Positions 40,917 through 50,657 of a DNA stretch of 50,736 nucleotides are shown in pieces. This DNA is from Ignavibacteria bacterium. Lineage in GTDB: Bacteria > Bacteroidota > Ignavibacteria > Kapaibacteriales > UBA961. Below the pieces are notes generated by a model. That model worked only from the letters and a program-made list of their open reading frames with translations. It had not been told where the DNA came from and did no database searches. Each line of letters starts with the position of its first letter. The stretch's first letter is position 1. Where the stretch lies: the NCBI GenBank assembly GCA_016873735.1, contig VGWD01000015.1, forward strand, positions 1 to 50,736, given 5' to 3'. The translations under genes were made by a program, and so were the position numbers.

Positions 40917-41858
40917 ATGAGTACAGTATTGTCAACATATCTTTGGATTTCACTGGCTTTGCTCATTCCATTTATGCATGGAATAAGTTCTGCTCAACAA
41001 AAGAATGATTCGATGATCGTTCTTCGTCATGCAGTGAATAATCCCATGAGTTATGCTTATTCAGTGAAGAGCATGGTATCACAATCATTGGGAGAGATAA
41101 TTGAATTCAATGCCAGAACGACTGCCAGCACCGAAATGCAGTTAAGCACAAAAAAAGATACGCATATTGAATATACGTATTCGTATATGCCTGGCACTGT
41201 AACATTGAGCGGACTATCGATAGCAGGAATTCCGGATACCACGTTCACATCTCAAGGACCTCTCGTGCCTTCAGTCAAAGAAGTTGTATCCACCAAAGGC
41301 AATGTTATCAAACGCATAGGAAGCGAACAGAATGCGAATATTCCCGGAAGATCAGAACAATTAATGCAATCGCTCACCCAAGGCGCACGATACTTTTTGT
41401 TGGAGTTTCCCAAAGATCCCGTAAGAATCGGTACTACTTGGAATATTCAAAAGTCTGACACGATCGGGACACAAACCCAAGATGGCAAATCCAATATTGT
41501 ATTGCACACAGAATTGGATTGCAAAGTGATTCGCACTTCATTGGTGAATGGGATTAGGAATGCTTTTATTGAATGTGGCTCCAATGCACTTGGCTTTTCC
41601 GGAACCATTGAACAGCAAGGAATCAATATGACAATTGATGGCGAAGGATCTGCCAAAGGAACATATGCCATCGATTTGGAGACTGGGCTACCCATTAATG
41701 CAACATTGCTGATGGAATATGAATTACGTATGGCAGCAACAGGGCAGGAACAAATACTTGTACCCGTTCAAATGACGATGGAAACTATGTATTCACGATT
41801 GCGTTCAATGACAATGCCAAATAAGTCACAACAATCTATCCCAGGCAAGAGACCTTGA
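40917..41858 (+). CDS. Secreted protein of unknown function
   Basis: This 313-aa exported protein has a signal peptide (LSTYLWISLALLIPFMHGISSAQ). The mature part is beta-rich, with repeated alternating segments such as YAYSVKSMVSQS and GTYAIDLETGLPINATLLMEYELRM. I do not recognise the family with confidence; the strand layout recalls lipocalin-like or DUF6263-like periplasmic proteins of Bacteroidota. ATG 40917 is chosen because it opens the signal peptide; a GTG at 40857 would add 20 unlikely residues. The next gene begins 2 bases after its stop and has a similar size and architecture, so the two may be diverged tandem copies or partners. Confidence 0.65.
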   Translation: MSTVLSTYLWISLALLIPFMHGISSAQQKNDSMIVLRHAVNNPMSYAYSVKSMVSQSLGEIIEFNARTTASTEMQLSTKKDTHIEYTYSYMPGTVTLSGLSIAGIPDTTFTSQGPLVPSVKEVVSTKGNVIKRIGSEQNANIPGRSEQLMQSLTQGARYFLLEFPKDPVRIGTTWNIQKSDTIGTQTQDGKSNIVLHTELDCKVIRTSLVNGIRNAFIECGSNALGFSGTIEQQGINMTIDGEGSAKGTYAIDLETGLPINATLLMEYELRMAATGQEQILVPVQMTMETMYSRLRSMTMPNKSQQSIPGKRP

Positions 41859-41860
41859 TC

Positions 41861-42805
41861 ATGATCAATCGTTTATGTTTTTTTTGCCTTACCTTTTTGT
41901 TGCATGTGATCTCATCATATGCGCAACAGTTTCCAGATAAAGTCAATGCAAAAGACAGTTCCAGATATATATATCGCTTTCTTAGCAGAGATACTTTATT
42001 GTATGAAGCAATTTCACGCGACAGTATTTTGATTGATAAGCAACCTGCACTATTGCGTGACAGAACTGAGCGCTTTCTTCTCTCATGCGACTCTGTCGAC
42101 AAGAAAGGATACATGCATCTTTCACAAAGACTCATCGATATTACAATTGCTGAGTATAGCGGGATTTCGCAAATCATTGATCGAAGATCACATGAGTGGC
42201 TCAATAAAAAGATCTCATTCATTATCGATTCCACAGGCAAACGTCATGGCTTCAGCAGTCCTGATTCCATTCATTCCCTTCTTTCGCCTGGTAGCGTATT
42301 TCAACCAATCATGCTGCAATTTCTTGGTGAAGGATATCATCTCATCAATAGTGGCTGGATTGTTGAAGACACAATAGATACACCTGAATTCGGCATACCT
42401 GCCCCAATGATAAAGTTTTTGTCTTCAATGAGAGCAAGAGCCAAATATGATACTTTGCAAATCAATTGTTCGCGTTTTGAATCAACATTGAGCGGACAAG
42501 GAACATATCAAACTCAAACATCTTCAGGCCAGACCTTGAGAACCACAGGAGTGATTGCAGGTTATTCGCGAATGGCAATATCCACGGACCTGCATGTTCC
42601 GGTTCACTTTTTTGGAACAAATGAGAATAAAACCACGATGAATCTCAATACCACTAAAGGTGCCATGGAGCAAAAAGCAAAGCATTATGTAACAACCTAT
42701 ATCACATTAAAAAAAATGGTCTCATCAAGAGGAATCTTCACCGTTACCGATATGATGGAATCCACAAAGTCAAAGAAATCGGCAAAAAAGAACAGAAAGA
42801 AATAA
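41861..42805 (+). CDS. Secreted protein of unknown function, possible partner of the preceding gene
   Basis: This 314-aa exported protein has a signal peptide (RLCFFCLTFLLHVISSYAQ). The body is strand-rich, with polar segments such as SRYIYRFLSRDTLLYEA and TTGVIAGYSRMAIST. The C-terminus is very basic (KSKKSAKKNRKK). Its size, signal and strand order resemble the preceding gene product, but no clear shared motif was found by eye. ATG 41861 is used; a TTG at 41855 would overlap the upstream stop by 4 bases. The efflux gene set begins 68 bases downstream. Function unknown. Confidence 0.62.
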   Translation: MINRLCFFCLTFLLHVISSYAQQFPDKVNAKDSSRYIYRFLSRDTLLYEAISRDSILIDKQPALLRDRTERFLLSCDSVDKKGYMHLSQRLIDITIAEYSGISQIIDRRSHEWLNKKISFIIDSTGKRHGFSSPDSIHSLLSPGSVFQPIMLQFLGEGYHLINSGWIVEDTIDTPEFGIPAPMIKFLSSMRARAKYDTLQINCSRFESTLSGQGTYQTQTSSGQTLRTTGVIAGYSRMAISTDLHVPVHFFGTNENKTTMNLNTTKGAMEQKAKHYVTTYITLKKMVSSRGIFTVTDMMESTKSKKSAKKNRKK

Positions 42806-42873
42806 TAGTTCGTAACAAATTGACAGCTTGGTCGTAATAGACCTGCATTCATTTACAGACATAACAATTCTTC

Positions 42874-44223
42874 ATGAAACGTTTGATATCCCTCATTTCC
42901 CCAATTGCGATCGTACTGATTACATCGAGTGCATATTCACAAAGAATTGATCAGACTTCTACCGGCTCCATAAGATTATTCACTTTGCAAGAATGTTTGG
43001 CAATAGCAGATTCCACCAATCTGGACATTCTCATTGCTCAATCAAGTATTCAAGGGGCAGAGGCGGATAAGAAAGCTGCATTTGGCGGATATCTTCCTGC
43101 CATTACTGCCAATGCCGGATATTCCCGTCGTTTGAATGAACTGGGTGGAGGCCAATTCAATATTGGTGGCTTTAGAGCACCAGCAGATCAATTTTCACTT
43201 TCTTCTTTAGCAAATGTCACCGTTTTTGACGGCTTTGGCCGGGAATCAAGGATTGATGCAACAAATAGTTCATTGCATGCAATCAAAGAAAATGTCAAAC
43301 AGACCAAGCAGCAAATAGCTCTTGCAATTTATCAACGATATATCGCGGTTTTGAGATCAATGCAAATTGTTGACATCAGAAAAGAAAATCTCAAACTTGG
43401 TCAAGCAGAACTTTCACGTGTCACAGCTCGATATGAAGCCGGTGTTTCAGCAATCGCACCAATCTATGCCCAAGAAGCTGATAATGGACAAAGAGAATTG
43501 GATCTGATTCAAGCAGAAAATCAAGTTGCTCTATCCAAAGCCGAACTCTTGGCCTCCATGGGATTATCACCGGATATGAAGGCAGCATTCGATGGAAAAA
43601 GCATTCCATCAGAAATTCAGAAAGAAACAATTCAACAATTCAGAATTCAATTCACCTCACTCGAAGATGCCGTCCTCTCAGCACTAAAAAAAAGGAATGA
43701 CATCTCAGCCGCAATGCATCGTATTACAGCAGCTAAATCATCAGTTGAAGCATCAAAAAGCGGGTATTATCCAACAATAGGAGCTTCCGGCGGTTGGAGT
43801 TGGTTCAATTCTCAGTTAACTGATTTCAGTTTATTCTCTCGGACATTTGTTGGCTTTTCCATCGATGTGCCGATCTTCGATGCATTCAGGGTTCAACAAC
43901 AACTCGAGAATTCCAGAGTACAATTGCAACAATCCGAAATAGAGTACAAACGCTTGGAGCAAACCATCAGAACACAATTGCAAACAGGACTTCTTAATCT
44001 TGGTGCGGCAGAAAAGCAATTGGAGATCACGGATCGCTCATTGAAATCAGCGGAATTGAATTATCAAAGTGCAAAAGAACGTTTTGATGTAGGTACATCA
44101 AGCATCCTCGAATTTCAAACTGCAAACACTCAATTGGTTACATCAAAAATCAATCGCATCAATGCCGTATACAATTATGTTGATGCACAATATCAGATTC
44201 GCTTCGCCATGGGCGATCTCTAA
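42874..44223 (+). CDS. TolC-family outer-membrane efflux protein
   Basis: This 449-aa protein has a signal peptide (LISLISPIAIVLITSSAYSQ). It has the repeated TolC layout: an opening helix LFTLQECLAIADSTNLDI, beta segments GYLPAITANAGYS and GYYPTIGASGGWSWF, and paired long helices including LGAAEKQLEITDRSLKSAELNYQ. It forms the outer-membrane exit duct of a tripartite exporter. The adaptor gene starts 28 bases downstream, followed by the ATPase and two permease genes, so this is the first gene of an export operon. Confidence 0.93.
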   Translation: MKRLISLISPIAIVLITSSAYSQRIDQTSTGSIRLFTLQECLAIADSTNLDILIAQSSIQGAEADKKAAFGGYLPAITANAGYSRRLNELGGGQFNIGGFRAPADQFSLSSLANVTVFDGFGRESRIDATNSSLHAIKENVKQTKQQIALAIYQRYIAVLRSMQIVDIRKENLKLGQAELSRVTARYEAGVSAIAPIYAQEADNGQRELDLIQAENQVALSKAELLASMGLSPDMKAAFDGKSIPSEIQKETIQQFRIQFTSLEDAVLSALKKRNDISAAMHRITAAKSSVEASKSGYYPTIGASGGWSWFNSQLTDFSLFSRTFVGFSIDVPIFDAFRVQQQLENSRVQLQQSEIEYKRLEQTIRTQLQTGLLNLGAAEKQLEITDRSLKSAELNYQSAKERFDVGTSSILEFQTANTQLVTSKINRINAVYNYVDAQYQIRFAMGDL

Positions 44224-44250
44224 TTATCCATTATTCGACATTTGAATCGT

Positions 44251-45519
44251 ATGGCAAAGAAATCACACAAAGCCAGAAATCTCACACTCATCGGACTAGG
44301 AATATTCGTACTCATTCTTGGGTATTTTTTGTTCATACCCAAAGATGAAACAATTCCGGTAACTATCGACAAAGTCGCAAAGCGCACTATTACACAAAGA
44401 GTGAGTGCAATTGGGAAAATTCGTCCTGAAACAGAAGTGAAGATTTCTTCGGAAGCTTCGGGAGAGATCATCTCTCTTGGTTTTCGCGACGGAGACTCAG
44501 TAACAAAAGGACAATTGCTTGTTCGCATTCAACCCGATATCGTGTCTTCCCAATTGGAGCAATTTTCTGCATCAGCCGATGCAAGTAAAATTGCAATTGA
44601 CGGAGCACGCGCCGAGATGGATAGAGCGAATGCGGATTATAAACGCATCAATGATCTTTTTGCAAAACAATTTGCTTCAAAGGAAGAATTGGATAGAGCA
44701 AAGTCAGCCATGGATCAAGCCATCTCTCGCTATAAAGCTTCAGGTTCGGAATATTCAAGATCTTTTTCTGCTTTGAAACAAATGCGCTCACAAGCTTCGC
44801 GTACAACAATCTATGCGCCAATGAGCGGAACGGTCACGAATCTTTCCGTTGAAGCAGGTGAGAAAGTGGTGGGTACCGCGCAAATGCAAGGCACGGAAAT
44901 GATGCGCATAGCCGACCTAAATGTAATGAATGCTTGGGTTGATGTTGATGAGAATGATATTGTCTTCATAAAAATCGGTGATACAGCCAGAATTCGCGTG
45001 GATGCAATGCCCGATGTGGAATTGCTTGGTTATGTTTATGAAATCGGACATTCAGCGAAAACAGCCGCTGCCGGTACGCAGGAAGAGGTCACGAATTTTC
45101 AAGTGAAGATTCGTATCATCGATAAGAACAAACAATTGCGTCCTGGTATGAGCTGTTCGGTAGAAATCGACACCGAGACACATTATGATGTGCTCTCCGT
45201 TCCGCTTCAAGCTGTTACTGTTCGCATGAATGCTGAAAAAGCTGAAGAAGAATCCGGCAGCATCACCGAAGATAAATCAACCAAGAAGACTATGACCAAG
45301 CGTCCACCATCAGTTGTATTCATCAAAGATGGAAATTCCGCGAAAATGGTGAGCGTTGAAACCGGTCTTAGTGATCGTGGCTTCATTGAAATCAGCAAAG
45401 GATTGAAACTTGGTCAGGAAATCATAAGTGGTAGTTTTCAAGCAGTCAATAAATTGCTCATGAATGGAAGCATGATTCGCTTGGACAATGGAACATCGCC
45501 AGAATCCGGTGGAAAGTGA
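44251..45519 (+). CDS. HlyD/MacA-family periplasmic adaptor
   Basis: This 422-aa membrane-fusion protein has one N-terminal transmembrane anchor ([21 protein letters not shown]). The lipoyl half-motifs are split by a coiled coil (~95-185). The beta-barrel domain includes [22 protein letters not shown], of which ~20 residues around position 235 are typical. The C-terminal membrane-proximal domain includes [15 protein letters not shown]. It links the inner-membrane ABC transporter to TolC. ATG 44251 is the likely start; TTG 44242 would add three residues. Its TGA stop shares one base with the ATPase start codon. Confidence 0.92.
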   Translation: MAKKSHKARNLTLIGLGIFVLILGYFLFIPKDETIPVTIDKVAKRTITQRVSAIGKIRPETEVKISSEASGEIISLGFRDGDSVTKGQLLVRIQPDIVSSQLEQFSASADASKIAIDGARAEMDRANADYKRINDLFAKQFASKEELDRAKSAMDQAISRYKASGSEYSRSFSALKQMRSQASRTTIYAPMSGTVTNLSVEAGEKVVGTAQMQGTEMMRIADLNVMNAWVDVDENDIVFIKIGDTARIRVDAMPDVELLGYVYEIGHSAKTAAAGTQEEVTNFQVKIRIIDKNKQLRPGMSCSVEIDTETHYDVLSVPLQAVTVRMNAEKAEEESGSITEDKSTKKTMTKRPPSVVFIKDGNSAKMVSVETGLSDRGFIEISKGLKLGQEIISGSFQAVNKLLMNGSMIRLDNGTSPESGGK

Positions 45520-46235
45520 TGAGCACTCCATTGATTCATATCGAACATATCGCACGCACTTATGAGATGGGTGGCGAAACAGTCCATGCTCTCCGCGATG
45601 TATCGCTTGATATTCACCCCAATGAATATGTTGCGCTTATGGGACCATCCGGCTCCGGCAAATCCACACTCATGAATATTCTTGGTTGTTTGGACACACC
45701 AAGTTCGGGAGTCTATACATTCAAAGGTTTGGATGTGAATGAAATGACTGATGATGATTTGGCGGAAATCCGCAATAAAGAAATCGGCTTTGTCTTTCAA
45801 ACATTTAATCTATTGCCCCGAGCAACAGCGCTTAAAAATATTGAGCTTCCTCTTATTTATTCCGGTGTATCCTCCGAAGAACGTAAAGAGCGTGCAATCA
45901 AGGCATTGGAAGATGTTGGTTTGGGTGACAGAATGCTGCATCGCCCTAATGAATTGTCCGGCGGGCAAAGACAAAGAGTTGCGGCTGCCAGAGCACTCGT
46001 CACAAAACCATCCATCATTTTGGCGGATGAACCAACGGGAAATCTTGATACGAAAACCGGCATTGAAATCATGAAATTATTTCAGGATTTATGGTCGAAG
46101 GGTAATACGGTCATTCTCGTTACGCATGAAGAAGACATTGCTCGACATGCTCGCAGAATCATTCGTATTCGCGATGGCAAGGTGGAATCAGACACCATCA
46201 ATCCGAATCCTGTCACCAAATTTGAACTGCCATGA
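45519..46235 (+). CDS. MacB/LolD-like ABC transporter ATP-binding protein
   Basis: This 238-aa cytosolic ATPase of a type VII (MacB-like) ABC system has Walker [11 protein letters not shown]-loop [14 protein letters not shown], signature LSGGQRQRV, Walker [12 protein letters not shown] and H-loop [11 protein letters not shown] 45519 overlaps the adaptor stop by one base (TGATG); GTG 45516 is the alternative. Its stop overlaps the next permease start by four bases (ATGA). Close packing implies fixed stoichiometry with the two permeases. Confidence 0.94.
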   Translation: MSTPLIHIEHIARTYEMGGETVHALRDVSLDIHPNEYVALMGPSGSGKSTLMNILGCLDTPSSGVYTFKGLDVNEMTDDDLAEIRNKEIGFVFQTFNLLPRATALKNIELPLIYSGVSSEERKERAIKALEDVGLGDRMLHRPNELSGGQRQRVAAARALVTKPSIILADEPTGNLDTKTGIEIMKLFQDLWSKGNTVILVTHEEDIARHARRIIRIRDGKVESDTINPNPVTKFELP

Positions 46236-47479
46236 TACGCATCGGTGAAATACAGGAATCAATTCGCATTGCATTCGAAGGTTTGCAGGCAAATAAATTG
46301 CGTTCATTCCTTACGACACTTGGCGTTGTGATTGGTATCACATTCGTGATTCTCATGGGCTGGTTTTTGAATGGACTCGATACCGCATTGGAATCAACCG
46401 TGAATCTTCTCGGAACCGATGTGATGTATATTGATAAATGGAGTTGGTCAGGCGGACAAAATTGGCGCAAGACCATGCAGAGAAAAAATATCACCTATCA
46501 ACAAGCAATGGAATTTTGTAATTCAATGAAAACAGCCGAAGTAAGTTTGCCTGAGGCACATAAATGGGGTACAACTGTCAAAGAAAGAGGTCGCACAATC
46601 ACTGGTATTTCCGTTATTGGCGTTCCCTATTCCTATTCGCAATTACCGGCAGGAACAATTTTATACGGACGTTTTTTCTCACAATTCGAAGATGAATATA
46701 GCACGAATGTCACTGTACTCGGCTATGGAGTTGCCAAAGCACTCTTCCCTGAAGGCGATGCAATTGGTCGAACAATCAAAATAGGTGGCAGAACATTTGA
46801 AATCATCGGTGTTATCATCAAACGCGGTACAATGATGATGGATTTTGTGGACAATCAAGTGATCATTCCAATCTCCACATTTTTCGGTATTTATGGCATG
46901 ACGGGACGCAGTATATCCGTTGCCGTCAAAGCCGGCTCTGCAGAAAAACTCGATGAAGTGCGCGCTGAGTCAACCGGCTTGATGCGATCTATACGAAATG
47001 TACCACCAGGTGAAGAAGAAGATTTTTCCATCAATGAAACAGAGACTTTCAAAGAACAAGTGGAAACATTGCGCCTAGCAACTTGGGGCATTGGCATTGG
47101 CCTCACATTACTTTCTTTTATAGTTGGTATCATCGGCATCATGAATATCATGTTTGTGTCTGTGACTGAAAGAACAAAAGAAATCGGCATCCGAAAAAGT
47201 TTGGGGGCAAAGAGTTCCTCCATTCTCACGCAATTTTTGGTGGAGTCGGCTTCGCTGTGTTTGGTTGGCGCTCTGATTGCATTCACATTTTGTTCAGTGG
47301 TTATTGCAGTGGCTGTGCACCTTGTACCGGAAGCTGATTTTCTCACGCCATATGTTCCCCCACAACTTATTTTGATTGCCGCAATCGTATCAATCATCGT
47401 CGGCATTCTTGCAGGTATTGTTCCGGCAATGCGTGCTTCCGCGCTTGACCCAGTGGAAGCTCTTCGTTATGAATCATAA
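46232..47479 (+). CDS. MacB/FtsX-type ABC permease, first copy
   Basis: This 415-aa inner-membrane permease has one N-terminal transmembrane helix ([20 protein letters not shown]), then a large periplasmic MacB_PCD region (~50-280). Three C-terminal helices follow, with the FtsX signature [18 protein letters not shown] between them. The end, [10 protein letters not shown], is the usual MacB tail. The ATPase is on a separate chain upstream. The second permease gene follows after six bases. MacB-like systems use the periplasmic domain to push substrates through the adaptor and TolC rather than across the inner membrane. Confidence 0.93.
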   Translation: MIRIGEIQESIRIAFEGLQANKLRSFLTTLGVVIGITFVILMGWFLNGLDTALESTVNLLGTDVMYIDKWSWSGGQNWRKTMQRKNITYQQAMEFCNSMKTAEVSLPEAHKWGTTVKERGRTITGISVIGVPYSYSQLPAGTILYGRFFSQFEDEYSTNVTVLGYGVAKALFPEGDAIGRTIKIGGRTFEIIGVIIKRGTMMMDFVDNQVIIPISTFFGIYGMTGRSISVAVKAGSAEKLDEVRAESTGLMRSIRNVPPGEEEDFSINETETFKEQVETLRLATWGIGIGLTLLSFIVGIIGIMNIMFVSVTERTKEIGIRKSLGAKSSSILTQFLVESASLCLVGALIAFTFCSVVIAVAVHLVPEADFLTPYVPPQLILIAAIVSIIVGILAGIVPAMRASALDPVEALRYES

Positions 47480-47485
47480 AACAAC

Positions 47486-48715
47486 ATGAATATTCTTGAA
47501 AGCATCATACAAGCATTGCAATCCATCAGAGCCAATACGTTGAGAACGGTTTTGACTTTGCTCAGCATATCCATCGGCATTTTTGCGATTATCGGTGCAG
47601 GAACTGCCGTGAATACATTGGAAGGATCTTTCAATTCGCAATTGGTGGCGATGGGACAAAACACATTCATGATCAAACGCACATCAAGCATTCAAATTGG
47701 GAATTCTTGGCGCAAGTATAGGAATCGAAAAGACATCACCTATCAGCAAGCGAAGGAATTCAAGTATCAAATGGAAGGAATTTCTTTGGTGTCACTGCAC
47801 AATGAAACCGATGGATATACCGCAAAAAGAGGGAATTTCTCCACTGATCCAAAAGTGACATTGATAGGAGCTGATGAGAACTTTTTCATTGTCAAGAATT
47901 TTGTGATTGAAACCGGCCGAGCATTTGGTTTGACAGAAGTGACATCATCCATTCCTGTTGTCATTATCGGAAATGATTTGGTGGTGCAATTATTCAATGG
48001 AGAGAATCCACTCGGACAATACATCACATTAAAGAATCAGAAATTTCAAGTGATTGGAACATTGAAAACACAAGGTTCGATGTTTGGTCGCAGTTTAGAT
48101 GCGCAAGCAGTGATTCCACTCACTGTATTCTCCAGATATCACAGTGATGAATGGACGAGTTCGATTGAAATCACGACAAAAGCATATTCCAAAGAACAAT
48201 TGGCTCAAGCAGTGGATGAATCAATCGGCGTAATGCGTTCATTGCGTAATCTCAAGCCATGGGAGGATAATACATTCGAAGTGGAAACGAATGAATCCGT
48301 GAGCAGTCAATTCGCATCTTTCTCGAATTATCTTCAAGTGTTTGGTTTGGGTTCGGGATTGATTTCCCTTCTTGCTGCTGGTGTGGGCATCATGAATATC
48401 ATGCTTGTTTCGGTGAAGGAACGCACCAAGGAAATCGGCATTCGTAAAGCGATTGGCGCAAAGAGATCATGGATTTTGTTTCAATTCATCATTGAAGCAA
48501 TCACTTTGTGTCAATTAGGTGGATTGATCGGTATCTTTTTCGGTGTTCTGGCGGGTCAAGGACTCGGCTCACTTATAAGCACAGAGGCAGCAATTCCGAT
48601 CAATTGGGTGATATTCAGCATCGTGATTTGCACCCTGATGGGACTCGCATTTGGAAGTTATCCAGCATGGAAAGCTGCGAGTTTGGATCCAATCGAAGCA
48701 CTTCGTTATGAATAA
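47486..48715 (+). CDS. MacB/FtsX-type ABC permease, second copy
   Basis: This 409-aa paralogue of the previous permease has the same plan: N-terminal helix (LLSISIGIFAIIGAG), periplasmic domain (~45-275), and three C-terminal helices with [18 protein letters not shown], ending DPIEALRYE. The two periplasmic domains differ widely outside shared strands such as SWRKYRNRKDITYQQA (the first copy has [16 protein letters not shown]). They probably form a heterodimer with the single ATPase, or two alternative complexes. The stop overlaps the convergent MutT gene by 10 bases. Confidence 0.93.
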   Translation: MNILESIIQALQSIRANTLRTVLTLLSISIGIFAIIGAGTAVNTLEGSFNSQLVAMGQNTFMIKRTSSIQIGNSWRKYRNRKDITYQQAKEFKYQMEGISLVSLHNETDGYTAKRGNFSTDPKVTLIGADENFFIVKNFVIETGRAFGLTEVTSSIPVVIIGNDLVVQLFNGENPLGQYITLKNQKFQVIGTLKTQGSMFGRSLDAQAVIPLTVFSRYHSDEWTSSIEITTKAYSKEQLAQAVDESIGVMRSLRNLKPWEDNTFEVETNESVSSQFASFSNYLQVFGLGSGLISLLAAGVGIMNIMLVSVKERTKEIGIRKAIGAKRSWILFQFIIEAITLCQLGGLIGIFFGVLAGQGLGSLISTEAAIPINWVIFSIVICTLMGLAFGSYPAWKAASLDPIEALRYE

Positions 48716-49104
48716 TGCTCCTGGAGTAATCTCACGACTTCCCTATTTCCCTCAAGCATGTCATAGAGATGCAGATTGTGAATATGCTCATACTTCATTT
48801 CTTCCCACAACGTTGATTCAATTGTTGGAAGTTCGCATCGTACGAAATAGAATCGTACTGAAAAAGACCCACCATCATCATAGATGATATCATTGCTATG
48901 AAAGAGTTCAAATGGAGGATGGATTTCGCATCCCAATTCTTCATACAATTCTCTTTTGAGGGCCTCTTCGAAGGTTTCATCACTCTCAACTTTCCCGCCC
49001 GGAAATTCCCATTTTAAAGGATATGTGCCCTCTGCTGATCTTTGCGCGATAAATACCTGTTTCTTGGCATTCATGAGTATTCCCACAACCACTTGTTTTT
49101 TCAT
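48706..49104 (-). CDS. MutT-like Nudix hydrolase
   Basis: This 132-aa protein has an intact Nudix box starting at Gly37 (GGKVESDETFEEALKRELYE ...), with Glu55 and Glu56 completing REx2EE, at the same residue positions as E. coli MutT. LKWEFPGGKVE is the 8-oxo-dGTP recognition strand of MutT. It likely hydrolyses oxidised dGTP, cleaning the nucleotide pool. Its ATG overlaps the stop of the upstream hydrolase gene by four bases (ATGA), so translation is coupled. It converges on the ABC permease gene. Confidence 0.9.
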   Translation of the reverse strand: MKKQVVVGILMNAKKQVFIAQRSAEGTYPLKWEFPGGKVESDETFEEALKRELYEELGCEIHPPFELFHSNDIIYDDGGSFSVRFYFVRCELPTIESTLWEEMKYEHIHNLHLYDMLEGNREVVRLLQEHYS

Positions 49105-50039
49105 CGCTTAGACTTCAGATCTTGAATCATTTCATCGAATACATTCTTTTGAAGGATGCGGTCTTGCTCGGTGACATTCGCTCTGCCTTCGAGTCTGGTG
49201 ATGACATGAATACCTGAATGAGGAAGCAATACTTTTTTCATATCAGGACTTTTTGTTTCGATTCCATTATACAGCATGACGGCGCTTACTCTGTCAACAA
49301 CATCATCATAAAGACTTTTATAGATTGATACATGCGTTGAATTTGGAAAACGAATACCGGATTCAAGATTTCTTCTTGTGATCGTAATGATATCTTGTAA
49401 TTCTTGAAGTGTTTCTTGAGGTCTGAATTTATACCAATGTTTTCTTTCCTCTGCTGTCATTTCTCCGGACTCAATATATCCAAGCATTGGACCAACTATA
49501 CCGATCATCGAAAGACTTTTATTGGAGGGAACAATGATTGGATCAATGAGAAATACATGCTTTGGCTGAATCGAATTCTTGAAGAATGATTGAGCGAAGA
49601 GATTCACGATCAAGGGTCCACCGGTTGAAGAACCCGCAAAGGAGATATTTCTATAACCTGCTTGCACAAGTTGTTGATATTCATCAATAATACTTGCTTG
49701 CCAATCCCGCCAAGAAGAATTCTTGAAGTCTTGATATGTTCTGCCATGTCCACCGAGGAGTACTTGCGATACCAACACATCTGCTTTCGTGGAGTCCGCA
49801 TAGCGTTTGAATTCATTCCATTCAAATGTTGTGGCGGTATATCCATGAGCGAAAATGATCACGGGTTTTTGCTTCTCTTCTTCGGTTGGATTGGGTTTAG
49901 ATCTTGAAATCAAGAACTGTTCAGGAGAATAGAGTGAAGGGTCGAAGAGAACATTTCCATCTAAGTCTGCATCAGTGATATTGGGTTCTCCACCGCATCC
50001 AATAAAAAAGACAGTTGCAATCAGAATGAGATATTTCAT
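49101..50039 (-). CDS. Alpha/beta-hydrolase lipoprotein
   Basis: This 312-aa exported protein has a signal peptide ending in FFIGC, giving a lipidated Cys at about residue 15. The alpha/beta hydrolase core follows: IIFAHGYTATTFEW (oxyanion region), nucleophile Ser in FAGSSTGGP (GxSxG), an acidic position in VFLIDPIIVP and a C-terminal His in LPHSGIHVITR. Carboxylesterase, lipase or lysophospholipase activity is plausible; the substrate is unknown. ATG 50039 overlaps the stop of the upstream barrel gene by four bases; the frame runs open to 50066. It sits between the barrel gene and the MutT gene in a coupled unit. Confidence 0.83.
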   Translation of the reverse strand: MKYLILIATVFFIGCGGEPNITDADLDGNVLFDPSLYSPEQFLISRSKPNPTEEEKQKPVIIFAHGYTATTFEWNEFKRYADSTKADVLVSQVLLGGHGRTYQDFKNSSWRDWQASIIDEYQQLVQAGYRNISFAGSSTGGPLIVNLFAQSFFKNSIQPKHVFLIDPIIVPSNKSLSMIGIVGPMLGYIESGEMTAEERKHWYKFRPQETLQELQDIITITRRNLESGIRFPNSTHVSIYKSLYDDVVDRVSAVMLYNGIETKSPDMKKVLLPHSGIHVITRLEGRANVTEQDRILQKNVFDEMIQDLKSKR

Positions 50040-50557
50040 AATGAGAAGCTCCACAAAAGTGTACACTGTACAAAGAGCGGATAGACTGTGCCAATGCCTG
50101 AGGAGCCATCACTGGTGATGAGATTATAACCAAGACCTGCTTGTATGTTCAATGGAACATCGAATGCATATCTCACGCCTGTTTCGATTGAGAGTAGGGG
50201 CATAGTTGGATCGATGTCATCAAAGAGAGAAGACTCATAATCAGCGAAGCAATATCCGGCATTCAATCTAATGAGTGGAGATAGCGAGGATGATGAGAAT
50301 ACATATGTGGAATGAAATAGGATATTATCTTGTAATATGGCATTTGAGTTAATAGCAGATCCAAATCTGGTAGACACATAAGTTGCTCCAAAAGAGAGTT
50401 GATCATTCAAGAGTTTCTTTGGAGTATAGTCAATAGTAATTCCATGTTCATTGTACATGTGTATGGAATGTTGCAAGCGGAATCCGAGTGATAGTTGATC
50501 ATCTTGGGCTTTGGCAACAGAAAACAAAATGGAAGTTAAAAGTATAACGTATATCAT
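50036..50557 (-). CDS. Small outer-membrane beta-barrel protein
   Basis: This 173-aa protein has a short signal peptide (YVILLTSILFSVAKA). The mature part has about eight alternating amphipathic strands, such as LSLGFRLQHSIHMY, SFGATYVSTRF, LIRLNAGYCF and NIQAGLGYNLITSD, ending CTLLWSFSL. This suggests an eight-stranded barrel, of the size of OmpX or PagP, but no family is recognised. It is first in a three-gene coupled unit with the lipoprotein hydrolase and the MutT gene. The rRNA terminator lies 59 bases upstream. Confidence 0.72.
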   Translation of the reverse strand: MIYVILLTSILFSVAKAQDDQLSLGFRLQHSIHMYNEHGITIDYTPKKLLNDQLSFGATYVSTRFGSAINSNAILQDNILFHSTYVFSSSSLSPLIRLNAGYCFADYESSLFDDIDPTMPLLSIETGVRYAFDVPLNIQAGLGYNLITSDGSSGIGTVYPLFVQCTLLWSFSL

Positions 50558-50615
50558 TGATTAGTTGCATGTATTGATATTCTGTAAAATAGGAATTCTT
50601 GACAGTATAAAACGC

Positions 50616-50647
50616 AAAAAGCCCCAATCGCATAGATTGAGGCTTTT
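50616..50647 (-). terminator. Rho-independent terminator of the rRNA operon (minus strand)
   Basis: GCCTCAATC paired with GATTGGGGC on the minus strand (one G-U pair), in a loop of CTATGC, is followed by five T residues. It lies just after the 5S rRNA gene. On the plus strand the same stem would contain a C-A mismatch, so the minus strand is the better terminator. Confidence 0.85.
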
Positions 50648-50657
50648 TAGAAGAAGA

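Noticed and set aside
46891-47406. 171-codon minus-strand frame opposite the first ABC permease.
   Set aside because: The plus strand encodes an intact MacB-type C-terminal domain; the antisense frame is low in complexity and unrelated to any known family.
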